64,000 bases of DNA from Undaria pinnatifida (GCA_012845835.1 JABAKD010000006.1:10288692-10352691), one strand, 5' to 3'. Positions 1 through 12,080 are shown, counted from the first letter of the stretch. Translations and numbers: made by a program. Notes: a model not told the origin generated them from the letters alone.

Positions 1-354
1 ACAAAAACGGAGATTACTCTCGACTTCGGCACGAAGACAAAACATAGGACTACCATTTACTATTAATAGCAGGGACGCGTATCTCCTCGGCCGCAGCCAA
101 CAAATTTCCGGGAAACGAACAGCATTTTTCAGCGTTCTCAATCATTTCCCCCATTTCCTCTCTCATCCAAGACCAATCAAGCGTCATTTCGAGGCGAGGA
201 CAAAAATAATCATCCCCGGGTGGCCCGTGTACTGCATGAAGCCGCACGAAACATTAGACTAGCATCCTGCACCGGTAACATGTATGAGTTATTGGTACTG
301 TGCTGTGTTGAAGCCAGTGTACGGCGCACGCTGCCTCACATAAACCAGGTACCA

Positions 355-1785
355 TATATTGCTTCAATCGTCAGGTTTGTCCCCTTTGAGGATTTATAGT
401 TTCCGCGCACATATTGAAATGTCCCGCCCCCCGCCCGCCCCCCACTCCCCTCCCCCTCCCCTGACCCCTCTTGTTCATAAAAAACCCCAACCCTTCCCCC
501 CCCCTTCCGCCTAGTTTGTCCAAACGCCCCGCTCACAATCGAAATCGGCCAGAGTAATAAACACCTATACGCAGTTGATATCACGTCATTATCTTTCTGA
601 CCATCCATGACGTAGTTTTCAAATCTTTTCCCCCCCACCCCCCCCCCCCCCTTCAACGCCCCCTCTTTTCCAACCACCCGCACGATCGCCTAGACCTAGC
701 ACCACGCGTATAACAAGCCCCTACATATCTTTGATCTCACAGCCGAAGTGTATTTGAATATTTTTTGTGACCTAAACCTGCTAAAAAATCTCTCCCCCCC
801 CCCTCTCGCTCTCCCTTACTCAAACGCCCCACCAAATATCGAAATCCGCCACATGAATAAACACATCACGCACAGGATATCACCTCATTATCTTTCGAGA
901 GCCATCCATGCCGCTGCTTTCCCCCCCCCCCCCCGCCCCGAACGCCCCCTTCTTCCCCATCACCCGCACCATCGCCTAGACCTCGCACCACACGTATAAC
1001 AAACCCCTCACCTGAAACCCTTCCTTCCCCCCCCCCCCCCCCCCCGCCCCCCCCCGCCCCCTCCCCCGCCCCCTCCCCCGCCCCCCCCGCCCCCACCCCC
1101 CACCTCCCCCCCCCAACCCATCCCAACCCCACCCCCTCGAACACTCCACCCTCTCTCTACTCACTGATTGTACGACTTACCCCAGGATATACATGATAAA
1201 CTGATGCATTATTTCCAAAACCGTCACATTTATCCCCTCGAAATAATGTTAAGTTTTCACGCACATATTGAGCTGCCCCACACGCCCCACCCCCGCCCCA
1301 ACCCCTCCCCCCCCCAATAATAAAGTGGTGCCAAAACCGTCAGATTTATCCCCTTGAAGGGATTTATAACTTACATGCACAAATTGCCCCCCCCTTTCCC
1401 CCCCCCCCCCCCCCCCCCCCCCCTCCTCCAAACCCGCTCGCTTTTGATCAAAACCAGGCCCCCACGTCCTTCAAAACTCCGCCCCCCCCCCTCACCGGTT
1501 ATTCGACTTACAAGATTCACTTGATAAAAGGATACAATTCCCTCCACAGCTGTCAGATTTTGTCTCCCTCAGAAAAGGGTTTTATAGTTTCCGCGCACAG
1601 ACTGACTAAAATCACCCTGTTGACCCTGATAGCTACACTGTAGTTGTAAGGGGAGTCGCCGACCTATATCCTTAATGAGGACACACAACTCGTAATGCGC
1701 GCGATCGGAGTATCACACACAGCTTGCAAAGATGAGTTTCGACGAAATTTTCGATCTCACAGCTGGAGTGTATTTTCATTTTTCA
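355..1785 (-). repeat. Dispersed repeat DR1, long C-rich copy
   Basis: This is a reverse-oriented copy of the repeat also found on the + strand at 36705-37330 and 56340-57330. Its conserved end lies near 1570-1775, and the rest is a ladder of sub-repeats. Each sub-repeat pairs a 'TTTATAGTTTCCGCGCACA' block (near 395, 1250, 1370 and 1580) with a long poly-C tract (for example 1028-1120 and 1388-1423). Apparent open frames here are only Gly/Pro runs from the poly-C tracts and are not genes. The element type is unknown; no coding domain is visible. Confidence 0.75.
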
Positions 1786-1956
1786 TAATATTAATGTAAG
1801 ACTTTGAGCCTAGCCCAGCAAAACGGAGGCGCCTTGACCGGTTTCAGACCCCCCATCATACCAGATAAAGCATCAAAAACATTTCACTTTATAGGGTTAT
1901 TTAGGCTGTTTTTTGTGTTTTTGTGTTTTTTCTTTTTAACGATCACAGGCGTCGAC

Positions 1957-1998
1957 CAAACCCAACCCTAACCCTAACCCCGACCCTAATCCTCACCC
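1957..1998 (+). repeat. Short telomere-like CCCTAA tract
   Basis: About 40 bp contain consecutive and slightly degenerate CCCTAA units (CCCTAACCCTAACCCC then CCCTAATCC). It is too short to be a chromosome end. It may be an interstitial telomeric relic or chance low complexity. Confidence 0.4.
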
Positions 1999-2264
1999 AG
2001 GCTAAGGCTCCTACCCAAGCGCGGCTTCGACGCACGTTTTGGAAAATCTGATAAAAGCGTGCGGACAACCTCAAAAATTGAACTATAGTTGATACTTGAT
2101 CTGGTGTGATTTGTGGGCGGAGAACACCGTAAAGGCTAGTGGCACAAAAGGTGTCGCGGTGGCGATGTGTACCGCTGTGTCGTATTAATCACGTACATGT
2201 CGGACAGATGATCTGCCTGACCTAGATCGTACAGATCAGTATGTTGAGGAATGTGTTAATAATG

Positions 2265-2400
2265 AAAAAAATATATACTCTGGCTGTGGGATCGAAGATT
2301 TTGTCGAAACTCATCTTTGCAAGCTGAATGTGATACTCCGATCGTGCGTATCACTGGGTGTGTGTCCTATTTAAGGATATAGGTCGATATATATAGGATA
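2265..2400 (+). repeat. DR1 fragment
   Basis: This carries the DR1 core (ATCGAAGATTTTGTCG, CTCATCTTTGCAAGC), then the 'ATACTCCGATCG' block and the 'GTGTCCT..AAGGATATAGG' block. The G-rich extension of the long copies is absent. Flanking sequence at 1800-2265 and 2400-4060 has no recognised gene. It contains AT-rich and GATC-rich stretches resembling repeat family E (for example 2195-2260). Confidence 0.7.
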
Positions 2401-4061
2401 TATGTGTATATATCGTGTATACCCAACCGATCATGTGGAAGCGTGTACAGATCACACAGATCAAATCAGAGCAAAGCACAATGTGCATACAAACCCCGAC
2501 ACACGCACGATAGCGTGACTGCACCCTGTAGAAAATTACTGCGGAAACGTGTATAGATCATTCAGATCCTCAAATATCAGCCCGTGGAAACTTGTGTAGA
2601 TGATGCATAACTGTGAATATGATCTGTGTGATCTGTACAGCGACCTGATATATCCGACAATTCCATATCAGTGTTGCATGCAGCCGTGGATACCGTAGTG
2701 CAGCCGAGGCTACGAAGGCGCCCGCTGCACCATTCACCATTTAGAACGAATATAACATTTGAGTACTTGAAGTACTCGTACTGCTGCATTTCCATACCCC
2801 AAGGGTCGGCTCAACACCGGTGGGCTTGTGTGCCACATCATACACTAGCATAGTTGCTACTGTTTGCTGCAAGCTGTACCCTCTGCACGCTACAGAGTAC
2901 CCGGTACACAGAGAGTGTAGGAGATTACCGAAAGTACAAGTTAACTTTTTTCTTTTTTTTTTCTGTTTTGATCCTCCGGCGGATGAGGAAAAAAAAAAAG
3001 GTTACGCACAAGACACTTCCACGTACTTTCATACACATCGTGTGTCAATATAATTCAATTGTATTCACAATCCAGCGATAGTTGGCGTGTCCGTCAGTTC
3101 CCGTGGTAGCGACAGCAGTGCGAGCTGTCCCTGCTGGCGGTCCCCGTTACTACTTCAGCAGCGCAAACTGCCGTTGTATACGAATGCGTGGGTATGTCGG
3201 CCCGACCTGAATCCTGGGGATCTAACTTAATAAGTTACCAGATGTACACGCCACCGCATGATCACGGAGTCGGTGCCATTGGGACATACGTTGGGGTCTC
3301 ACACACTGCATGGCAAGAGTTGTAAGCGCAAGCAAACGGGTAACCGGTGATGATTACCCCTCCCCGACGTCGCCGTCGTTAATGTAAAATGGTCCTGTTC
3401 TCCTTCATGGCTTGTTCAAGTTCCGTAGTTTTCCTCAAATCCTCCGTGCTTTGCACTTTAACCTTGACTTGTTCGTGATTGTTTCATCTGCATTGTTATC
3501 GGCACACGGAAGCTATCACATGACACATTCTTTAAATGTTCCAAATACGTCAGCTGTGAGCTCGATCGATTTAAGGGTCGATACTCATCTACGAAAGCTA
3601 CGAACGATACCAGGTATTCCGATATTATACAAATACCAGTGTCTGGTATCGCTGGGGATTCTGCACTTTGCATCTTGAAACAAAGCGCATGCATGCTACC
3701 TCTGGTATTAGCCCCACGCAGAATATGGTGCTGAAGGCAGAGCGCCGCACGCTGCCGCAGCGTGCCGCTGGCTCTATCCTACAATACGTACGAGTAGCTG
3801 TGACCCAAAGCCAGATACCAGATACCTGGTATATAACAATACGTACCAGGCAAGTGCCTGTTAGTTCTACGTGGAAGTGTGGTGAGGTAAAGCTTTATGT
3901 TTCCCCATTCGCCGGAGAATGAAAAAAAAAAAAAACTACGACGGTGGTGTGTCGTGGGCTTGCTTGTTGCTTGACTGCCGGCTAACGCTGCTGTTGTACA
4001 TATGTACCTCGTCCATGGTCGAAATTGAATCGGAGTTGCTGGCAACACAACAGAGCATGTG

Positions 4062-4768
4062 CTACCATGAAGGCAAAGCGCCGCAGATTGCTGCTAGCTC
4101 CGTTATATGACACTGGTATATATGACGGAAACGGCTCATCGATCTTAGCTTGACTTTGATCTTGCGATAATTCACATGCCCCTGTTGCTGCTGGTGCTGC
4201 TGCCTTTCGGTACTCGAAATTTGAATCGGTGCATGCCTTTGGAGACTCGAAATCTGAATCCTCTGCGTACAGCAATAGTTGCTGGCAATATATCACTACG
4301 CAGCACGCTGCTGGGTCCTGGGTCCACCCCAGGTGTCCCTCAAAGCTGACAGCACTCGCATATATACGACGGCGTTCACTCGTCGACTTGCCTTGACTGG
4401 CATTTATATTATTTGCACGTCTGTGTTGATCCGTCGTTGCTTCTGCTGCACGCAGTACGAGTAGACTGCGTACAACTATCGCGGCACGACACGTTCGAAT
4501 TTCGAATCGTAAAGATGCCAGACATTTGACATGAAAGCAAATTCGCAGCTGGGATCAGATCAGAAAAGAAAGCCACCCCCCGCCCCACCCCTGCAAAACT
4601 AACAAACACAGCGGAAACGACACTCACATTGCCATGGAGCACGATAGTCCGCGGAACCTTCTCGCTTATGGGGCCAGTGATCGGCTGAGACACTGTCTCG
4701 GGAGCTGGAGGATCCTCGACAAGCTCCAGGGTGGCCCACTTTGTGCCCTTGTTCTTGCTTGCAGACAT
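4062..4768 (-). CDS. Candidate two-exon small gene, unrecognised
   Basis: Exon 1 (4768 down to 4628) starts at an ATG and reads 47 codons beginning MSASKNKGTKW. It ends exactly at a consensus donor, GTGAGT. The composition (polar, Pro/Glu-rich, then a hydrophobic TIVLHGN end) looks protein-like. One possible second exon follows an acceptor ending in CGCAG. It runs 4262-4062 in matching phase 0 to a TAG stop, giving a product of about 113 residues with a Gln-rich stretch. Exon 2 is weak because it contains an internally repeated ATTTCGAGT motif and more than one frame is open. No family is recognised. Exon 1 is the better part; the model could be spurious. Confidence 0.28.
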
Positions 4769-5514
4769 GTCAAAAAGCTTGGTGGCTCTACACACCCGCC
4801 TCTCCTTCCCAAGCGAACACTGCAGCAGCCCGGTTGTAGTAGGGCGGAGAGGTTTGGCGTGAGTCAAGTTGCAAGTGGGCGTGCTGAGCAAACCTGCAGC
4901 CGCCGTCTGGTCGATGGACTTTGCACAAGAGGCAGCAGCAGCAACACGGAAGCAAGAGAGGCTGCTCTAGATTTTTGGGGTTTCCATAATTGTTGGTGGG
5001 CGTTCAAAATTCAAAACCAAAACCGCAGGATGGACGGTTCAACGTTTCGACGTTTGGTTGTCCAACCGAGTAACCGCGCGAGGGAAGCATGCCTGTCCCA
5101 GAGGAATATGATGTGCACCAGGATTGAGTAAACATGTTTTTTTTGTCGTACCGCAGCATAGCACCCCTGTCCATGGAAGACGCGCAGCAAATAGCACCCG
5201 CCCCAACAGCGAAATGGTCGTCTTCTTCCTTCGTCATCTCATCTGAACTGTGTACTATTAATATCTGCAGCAAAAACCGAAACCGCGTGATGCATGTTTT
5301 GAAGTTTTCGTTGTTCAGCCAAGAGTGCCTGAAGCTCTCTTCTCTTTTTCCCTCCTACCCAGGGTGGCAAGAGACCTTCATGATATACGAGCGACATACT
5401 CGCGTTTAGATTATGCATATATAGTCTAGACTATATTGTTGAATTTTGAAAGCGAAAAGTCCGCCGTACTGGGTCTTGAGCGTCGGAGAGACGACGACGA
5501 TATACGACACGACC

Positions 5515-6360
5515 CTCAACGTGCTCTTGTGCTTGTTGTACTCGTGGCTGGAAACTGCGAACGCTCCTCATGAAACACAACCCAGCACAGCAGTCCAGCC
5601 GCTCAACTGCAACACGATGATGTTGGGACGTTTCGACGGTAGTTTCTCGTGTTTTCGTAACCTACGCACGGTGGTTTCGTCGTGCCTTGTGCCTGGCCTC
5701 TCGCCTCGTTTGTTACGTACTTACTTGTTGTTGTTGTCGATCCAAGAACATACTTACTTGTTGTGTGCTTGCTTCAGCTCGTAGCTGCGAACTAAGAACG
5801 CGCCTCGCGAAACACAACCCAGCACCACAACAACAACGACAACAACAGTTAAACAGTCCAACCAACCGCTCATGTGAAGCACAATATTTGGACGTTTCGG
5901 CGATCGTTTCTCGTGTTTACGTAGTCTGCGTACGTGCATGGTGTCTGGTCTCTGGTCTCGTTTGTTGCTTGTTTTCGGTCCAACGTGCTTATTATGTGCT
6001 TGTTGTACTGATAGCTGCGAACTGCGAACGCTCCATCCACTCGAAACACGACTCAGAACAACAACGACAACAGTCCAACCGCTTCACGGCGTTTGGACGT
6101 TTGGACGGTTGTTTTTCGTTGTTTTTTTTGTAATTTACGTGCGGCGCTTTTTTTTGTCGTCTCTTGCGTCTGGCCTCTGTGGGCTCGTTCCACGTGTGAT
6201 CGACACAGTGAACTTGTGTACCTGTTCATATTTTATTTGTAGCTGCGAACGCTCCTCACGAGACACGAACAAGAGCAATTCAACCGCACGACGTTTCAAC
6301 ATATTAGTATTGACGTTTAGACGTTGGTTCTCGTTTGTTTCGTGTGTCTCGAGCTGGGCC
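5515..6360 (+). repeat. Degenerate tandem repeat, ~205-260 bp unit
   Basis: Four diverged units recur in the same order: a 'GACGTTT.GACG.T..TTCTCG' block (5627, 5891, 6096, 6312), a 'TCTGGCCTCT..CTCGTT' block, a 'GTAGCTGCGAACGCTCC' block and a short CAACAACAACGACAA tract. Spacings are about 264, 205 and 216 bp. An outlier of the first block lies near 5035-5060. Open frames across it are frame-unstable and are not taken as genes. Confidence 0.7.
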
Positions 6361-6745
6361 AGCCACAAGGCGCACAACCAGTCATGGAGGAGTCGTATCT
6401 CGTGAACCACGACGAGTTGGGACATGAACCAACTTTAGAAGGATTGGCCCTGGTGTCGAGGTTACTCGTACTTGTAGCAGAGTCGGATAATAAATGAGAT
6501 TTCTGTGACTGGAAATAAATTATCTGCCGGGATTGCGGTGGGTTTAAGGTTGTCCCGAAATAATATACCAGGTACAAGAATAAATGTCCTGGATTCCTGC
6601 GTATTTGGGTCCTGGGGCGAGGGAAAGGATCATGCCCCCTCTCTCGCCCCATTTTGTGGTACTCTCTTATTCGGATTAGCTGCTCTTAATAATCAACATC
6701 GGACATTGTCGGCGGTCAGGGGGAGTAAATATCTCATACTTTGTA

Positions 6746-7113
6746 CTCCCTCCGACCCTAAATATAAGGGCGGTTTGGAAATCCCGTAATATAAGGGCGG
6801 TTTGAGGGTTATTGGCAGAAACGTGCCATTTGGGCAAGGTGGACCTCGGATATCTTTGGCATACGATAGAATATCGCATTGGAGAGAGAGAGAAAAAAAA
6901 AACGCTCGATGGGGGGGGGGATGGTGCGGTGAAATCCCCTGATCGGGGAAATGGCGGAAATCTGCCGTGGTTGTACCCCGTCTTTGCTGTTGGCGAGAAG
7001 GTGGCAGCAGTGCGGCGGAACCAATAAAAAAAACGGTTCGGGAAAAGAGTTCTGCAGACCCGAGTTATACCGCTTTTTGTCCAAACCGCCCTTATATTTA
7101 GGGTCGGAGGGAG
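6746..7113. mobile_element. Stowaway-like MITE (Tc1/mariner type)
   Basis: This 368-bp element is bounded by near-perfect terminal inverted repeats of about 34 bp starting CTCCCTCCGACCCTAAATAT. It is flanked by TA on both sides (6744-6745 and 7114-7115), the target duplication expected for Tc1/mariner transposition. The motif AATATAAGGGCGGTTTG is repeated once more just inside the left end. There is no transposase, so it is non-autonomous. The CTCCCTCCG terminus matches the known Stowaway consensus start. The interior has no gene. Confidence 0.85.
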
Positions 7114-7115
7114 TA

Positions 7116-7739
7116 TAATATACCAATATTTTGTTTTTTATGGTAGACGAACAACAGGGAGGGGGGCGAAAATCAATGAATTCGCACTGCTTCAAGTCGT
7201 TCATTGTTTTCGATGGGAGATGGAGACGGTATACAGCAGCACTATACAGTAGTACATGATGTTGTAGTCCACAGCTATTATTAGACTATTATTTTTCTGT
7301 TTACCCTCTCTGCCAAACTATAATAAGTTGGGGGTGGGTGAAGCTTAATTTTTTTAATAGTTATACTACAGCAGTACCTCAACATATATATAGTCTATTG
7401 TGGTAGAGGGAGAGTAGTCTATAATATTTGAAGACCTCATCTATTGATTATCGTAAGGGAACACTGTATTTAGACTAGTCCAAGCTTTTTAAGCTTTAAG
7501 CGCTATTACTACTGGTTCAAAAATATAACCTGACTTGTTGACACGACCCAACATAAGCCATACGGACGCTACCAACCCCCGCTGGCAAGACTACAAGAAG
7601 GGGGGCACCCACATTTTCACGGTCGTTGAGTCGAGGCCACTCGCGCGGGTTTCTAGGTGCACTTCAGTCAAGAATAGATTTAAATCATTATTACTTATAT
7701 ATAATAGTTGCCGTACGTAAAGTAAAAAACTAATCCCCC
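7116..7739. other. AT-rich intergenic DNA, nothing recognised
   Basis: AT-rich sequence with many TATA/TAGTCTA stretches. I see no coding frame or repeat that can be tied to a named family. Confidence 0.5.
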
Positions 7740-8105
7740 GTCAGGGGTGCAGCAGATTCTAAGAATTTCGTCAGCTCCTAACACGAGGAGCTAAACGAGT
7801 ACATCACCCGAAATGTGACTTCGAAGGCATTTGCGCTCGCAATCCGACTAACACTTACTACGCGCTGGTCCTAAAACAACCACCTGTATACAATACCCTT
7901 AACGTTATCATACTAACTGACAATTTCACTCTTGAGGAGCTCAACCGCACAAGAACATTATTTGTTAATCCAACAACTGCAACCCTTACCGTTGGATGAC
8001 TCATCCGTAAGAGCAAGAGCTAGCGTTAGCGCTGGGTGGATGGATGAAGGTGCATATCGAGAAACCGAAGCGCCCTAAAGGCCACACGCGTGGTGAGCGC
8101 ATCTA
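7740..8105 (+). repeat. Dispersed repeat K, copy 1
   Basis: Blocks CACCCGAAATGTGACTTCGA, CACTCTTGAGGAGCTCAAC and GTTGGATGACTCAT recur in the same order at 60030-60540. There the middle has been replaced by an 8-bp minisatellite. The two copies therefore define a dispersed repeat of roughly 350 bp. No coding capacity was seen. Confidence 0.55.
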
Positions 8106-8228
8106 AGCCGTCCAATAAAGTGACCTAAAATATGACTCCCCTACTGTAGCCTCGATCCCTTCCCGTCCAACGTCGATTAACAGATACAACCTCCGTTCAT
8201 CGCTTACCTAACAGACGCAGTATCCATT

Positions 8229-8342
8229 GTTATTACGGAGGACGATAGTAAATAGGACCAAATATTGTTGGTAAAAATAGATGAATATATAGGTTTTTTG
8301 TGTCCACCGTAGGTCTTATTTACTAGGTTCCCGCGTAATAAC
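8229..8342. mobile_element. Small MITE-like inverted-repeat element
   Basis: A 114-bp segment has imperfect inverted termini of about 30 bp. The left end is GTTATTACGGAGG..AGTAAATAGGACC and the right end is its near complement GGTCTTATTTACT..CGTAATAAC. No clear target duplication was seen. The family is unknown. Confidence 0.5.
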
Positions 8343-9559
8343 AGCCACGAAAAATGCGGTGAGCGAAGGGTGGGCAGCTGCCGAAAAATTGCAGAACCAC
8401 AAATGGTAACATCTATGTCTACATCTGCAGCTAGTGGGACGGTTTGTTCTTGACTCTTAAGGCAGGTTCCGCCTAGAATGACGCCCGCCCCCCGCCCCCC
8501 CGTGATGTCCAGCTGACTGGTTTAACACCGTCGTGGATATCCGGTTGCGGGGAAAAGACGGGGGAGGTGGGGTCGGGTGAACCCATTTCATGCATAGCCG
8601 TAATGCTAAGACCATTGACCCTCGTATCCCTACAATTCCGGAACGAAAGATGTTCACCGACCAGGCAAACATTGCGTGGACCAAGCGCAAAACTCCGTGA
8701 GGTGTTCGGCGAGTCGCATGAAGGTGGGGGGTGGGGGCAGAACTGAGGGTGTAAGCAGCCGGCCATATACGTTTTTACCTAACATTACGACCACTCGCGA
8801 CCAGGAACCAGGCATTTGATATACAAGCTATGTATCACTTGCTAGGTACATCAACCTCTCACGTGTAATACCTACAATACACTTTTATTTAGAGGTACCG
8901 TATCGCGCAAGAACCTTGCTTTTGGTCCTGGGCCGTCACCCCTCCCTCCCCTACTCCACCCAGCCTGCGGGGTTTTGACAACATTACAAAATGTGTAGGG
9001 CCTAACCCTTTATGTGGACATAGTTATTGACATAATTGGCTCTAGGGGCCACAGGTGAAACCATAAGTTAAATTTTGGGCCAAGGGGTGGCAAAACAGGA
9101 GAAATTTGGGGCAATATGGTGGCAAAACAAGCGAACTGCAGCAGAGGGTGCCTATGCCACCCCTGGTTTACGCGTTGGGTAGGTTCACAGCTCGGGTAAG
9201 GTTCCCAGTCGGCGTTGGGAGTCGCGAGCCGCGCCAAACACGTTAACACACCAAAACCGGTTGACTTTAGTGGTGGGAATTTGGCGTAACCTGATGCATA
9301 TTTCGCAGTTGTGCGCATGCACAACGGATCAAAATTATCAAAAGCTAGCGCCTGGCTGCCATACCTGTGGCACAAATGGGAAAAATGGCCATAGTTTGGT
9401 GCACTGGCCAACCCGAAAAAAGGGCCGCACAAAGAAAGAAAGAAAAACGCATAATGGGTCAGGCCCTACAAAGTGTGGAGCAAACGTGGGCGCCATTTGC
9501 AAGTCGGCCTGTCGATGTGGCTGACGGCAATCCAACAAAACCCCCAATCCTAGCCCCGG
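8343..9559. other. Intergenic stretch without a recognised gene
   Basis: Unique-looking sequence with short purine or pyrimidine tracts. Several 80-140 codon open frames overlap on both strands (for example 9010-9432), but none has recognisable domains or splice context. Confidence 0.4.
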
Positions 9560-9639
9560 TACCAACCGATCTGTGGTTGGGGCAAACGCCACCAACCTCC
9601 ACGTCCGCGCATATGCCACAAATGCACAATCTACACAGT

Positions 9640-10285
9640 TACCGTAGCCGCCGCCACGACGGCAACCATTACCGCGGCCAACACCACCAACACCAGCTCC
9701 AGCACCACCAAATATCGCCGCAAGCGCCACTACCACCACCAGTTTTACCAAACCACCTACTTGCATCAACCTATCGCCGCCAAAACTGCCGTAACCAATC
9801 CTACAAAACCACACCAACACCATCACCGCCAATACCGACGGCAACTATTACCACAACTACCATCACCAACACCAACACCAACGCCGCCACACACCATCTC
9901 AGCCACCAACACCGCCACCACCAAACCTACCGCCGGCAGCAACCAACCCTACCTACACCACCAACCCTACCACCATGACCACCAACACTACCACGATCAT
10001 CACCAACATCACCTCCAAAACCACCTCCGCCACCAACACCACCTCCGCCACCAACACCAACTACGCCACCAACACCACCACCACCAACGCCACCACCACC
10101 AACGCTACCAACACCATCAACTCTACCAACACCACCGACCCTACCAACACCACCAACCCTACCAACACCAAAACCATCAAACTTGCCGACACCACCAATC
10201 CTACCAACATCGCCATCCGCCTTCAATACCACCACCAACACCTTCGCCAAACCTACCGTTACCACCAACCAATCACACCAACCTT
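9640..10285 (+). repeat. CCACCAACA-type low-complexity/minisatellite tract
   Basis: Irregular tandem CCACCAAC(A/C) and CTACCAACACCA units give Pro/Thr/His-rich frames on + and Gly/Val-rich frames on -. All frames are open for long distances because the unit lacks stop codons. The long open frames here are therefore composition artefacts. Confidence 0.75.
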
Positions 10286-10538
10286 CACTGAACCCGAGCA
10301 ATACCACCGCCAGCATGACCAAACCATCGCCACTACCAACAACGTCACAGACACGCTTTCCACAGTTGCCATGCCGCCATGTGCCTCAGCTGTTCCTCCG
10401 GGGCGCGTACTATCGCCGCGATAGACCCACCCCGCACCCCCCACTGTAACTCATCGCCCAGGCTCCCGACTAGCTGCCGGCGACTGCAGTACCCCAACCG
10501 GAAGTGCTTCACCGCACAACATGGCACAGCGCACGACC

Positions 10539-11526
10539 TTAGAGGCCTACGGAAACTTCGCCCACGAGATCAGTAACGCCGCGACTCGCAAGGGCATCCA
10601 TGAACGCGCCCGGGCCAACAATGGCTAGGCAACTTCGAATATGGACAGTTGAAAACAAAGGTAAAACGGGAGACCAATCAGTGACGACGGTGAAATTAAT
10701 TTCGCTGACCGGGTGTTGCGATGAAGACGCATGCGGACTGGTGACGACAAACAATATTGGTAGCAAACGTTATGGCTTCGCATGTTGTACAGGTCGATAT
10801 GTCGCCTGTCTACCCTTGTTTTCAAATGTATAAACGCGTGGGTGTTGCGATGCAAAGCAAGTCGGTCCAACACCCAAGCCAACGCAACTCAATGCAACGC
10901 AACCCAACGCAAGGCAACCCAACTCAAAATCAACGCAAGCCAGGTCAGCCCAACTCACCCAACCCAACCCAACCCAATCCAACCCAACCCAACCCAACCC
11001 AACCCAACCCAACCCAACCCAACCCAACCCAACCCAACCCAACCCAACCTAACCCAACCCAACCCAACCCAACCCAACCCAACCCAACCCAACCCAACCC
11101 AACTCAACCCAACCCAACCCAACCCAACCCAACCCAACCCAACCCAACCCAACCCAACCCAACCCAACCCAACCCAACCCAACCCAACCCAACCCAACCC
11201 AACCCAACCCAACGAAATTGCTTGACGCTTACTCACCACTTGAGTCCGAGAATGGCTGACACCTTGGGCACCAGAAAGTTGCTCGGCAGGCACGTGGAGA
11301 ACAACGCCGGGATGGCACCTCCCGCAATTGGCGCCCAGAGGGGGTGGTCTGGCGCCAAAGCAGACCCCGGCACCCCCATCAGGCACCTGCAGGCGAAAAT
11401 GACGGCCACCTCCACTGGCCCGGGTGCGTCCTTAACGAGGTCGGTTCTACCTGCCAGCTCCACCAGGACAGACAGCACGTTGACCGTGCTATCACTGAAC
11501 GGGCGGAAGACGACAGCTTCCGCGAC
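10539..11526 (-). CDS. Partial spliced gene, helical protein of unknown family
   Basis: The upstream exon (11526-11237, 290 bp) begins after a CAG acceptor; an in-frame TGA just before it shows it must be spliced. It ends at a strong GTGAGT donor. The terminal exon (10632-10539) begins after a pyrimidine-rich ..CGAAG acceptor in matching phase (codon TG|T) and ends at TAA. Together they give about 127 C-terminal residues that are leucine/alanine-rich and helical, with segments AGGAIPALFSTCL and GPGAFMDALASRGVTDL. The rhythm recalls ARM/HEAT-type repeats, but I cannot name the family. The 604-bp intron contains the AACCC array. An upstream exon carrying the start was not found. A further - strand frame at 10527-10345 (ending ..RHMAAWQLWKAC) also looks protein-like and could be an alternative 3' exon. 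Confidence 0.45.
10948..11212 (+). repeat. (AACCC)n pentanucleotide array
   Basis: About 265 bp of nearly pure AACCC contain a few interruptions (AATCC, AACCT, AACTC). The upstream flank 10870-10947 is a degraded version (CAACGCAAC, CAACTCAA). It lies inside the intron of the - strand gene at 10539-11526. All Asn-Pro-Thr and Gly-Trp-Val frames across it are artefacts. Confidence 0.95.
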
Positions 11527-11869
11527 CTGTCACGTCGCGGTTACACAAACAAAAGGCGTTGGGAGCGTTGCGTGTAAACTCGACACATGCTACGGTGTAT
11601 AGGTGCACCATTTGTTATTTCTCGGGTTTCTTACCCCAGAAGCTCTGTGCACGAGGTAATCCAAAAACTGACTTTGAGTAATACTGAAGTGTAACTCGGT
11701 AAACACTTCCACACGGCCTAGAGGTATTTAACGACATACAATAATGTGAAAACACCAAAATTATCCAACGATGTTGGGAAGTTCACCCTCATAAACCTGT
11801 CAGAAAAAACAACTAAAATTGCTACAAACCCCCATCGCTAACGCCTCGCTGTCTACGTTGGGAGGATTT

Positions 11870-12080
11870 TTCACCTCGGACAGATCACGATCTAGACCTA
11901 TATATGTAGCTCGTATAGCTGCCGTTGTGAGATGTTGTGCAGGATCTATATACGTGTAGTACAGATATGCAAACCCGGAAACATGTGCTAGGCCATGCAG
12001 ATGGTACGGGTTCCACCTGGCAGCATGAGTGAGCTAGATCATACAGACCTTCCTGGAATATTTAGATGGTCGAGTGCGAA
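11870..12080 (+). repeat. Dispersed repeat E copy
   Basis: Blocks CAGATCACGATCTAGA, GTTGTGCAGGATCTATATA and a 'CCACCTGGCAGCATGAG' block recur near 33840-34010, 37325-37505, 42885-43250 and 45645-45870. It is GATC-rich and non-coding. The stretch 11580-11870 shows nothing recognisable. Confidence 0.6.

Noticed and set aside
9640-10291. Long open frames rich in Pro/Thr/His (+) and Gly/Val (-)
   Set aside because: The CCACCAAC unit has no stop codon in any frame; all frames are open and there is no splice or domain support.
10948-11225. Asn-Pro-Thr and Gly-Trp-Val repeat 'proteins'
   Set aside because: They are direct translations of the AACCC array.
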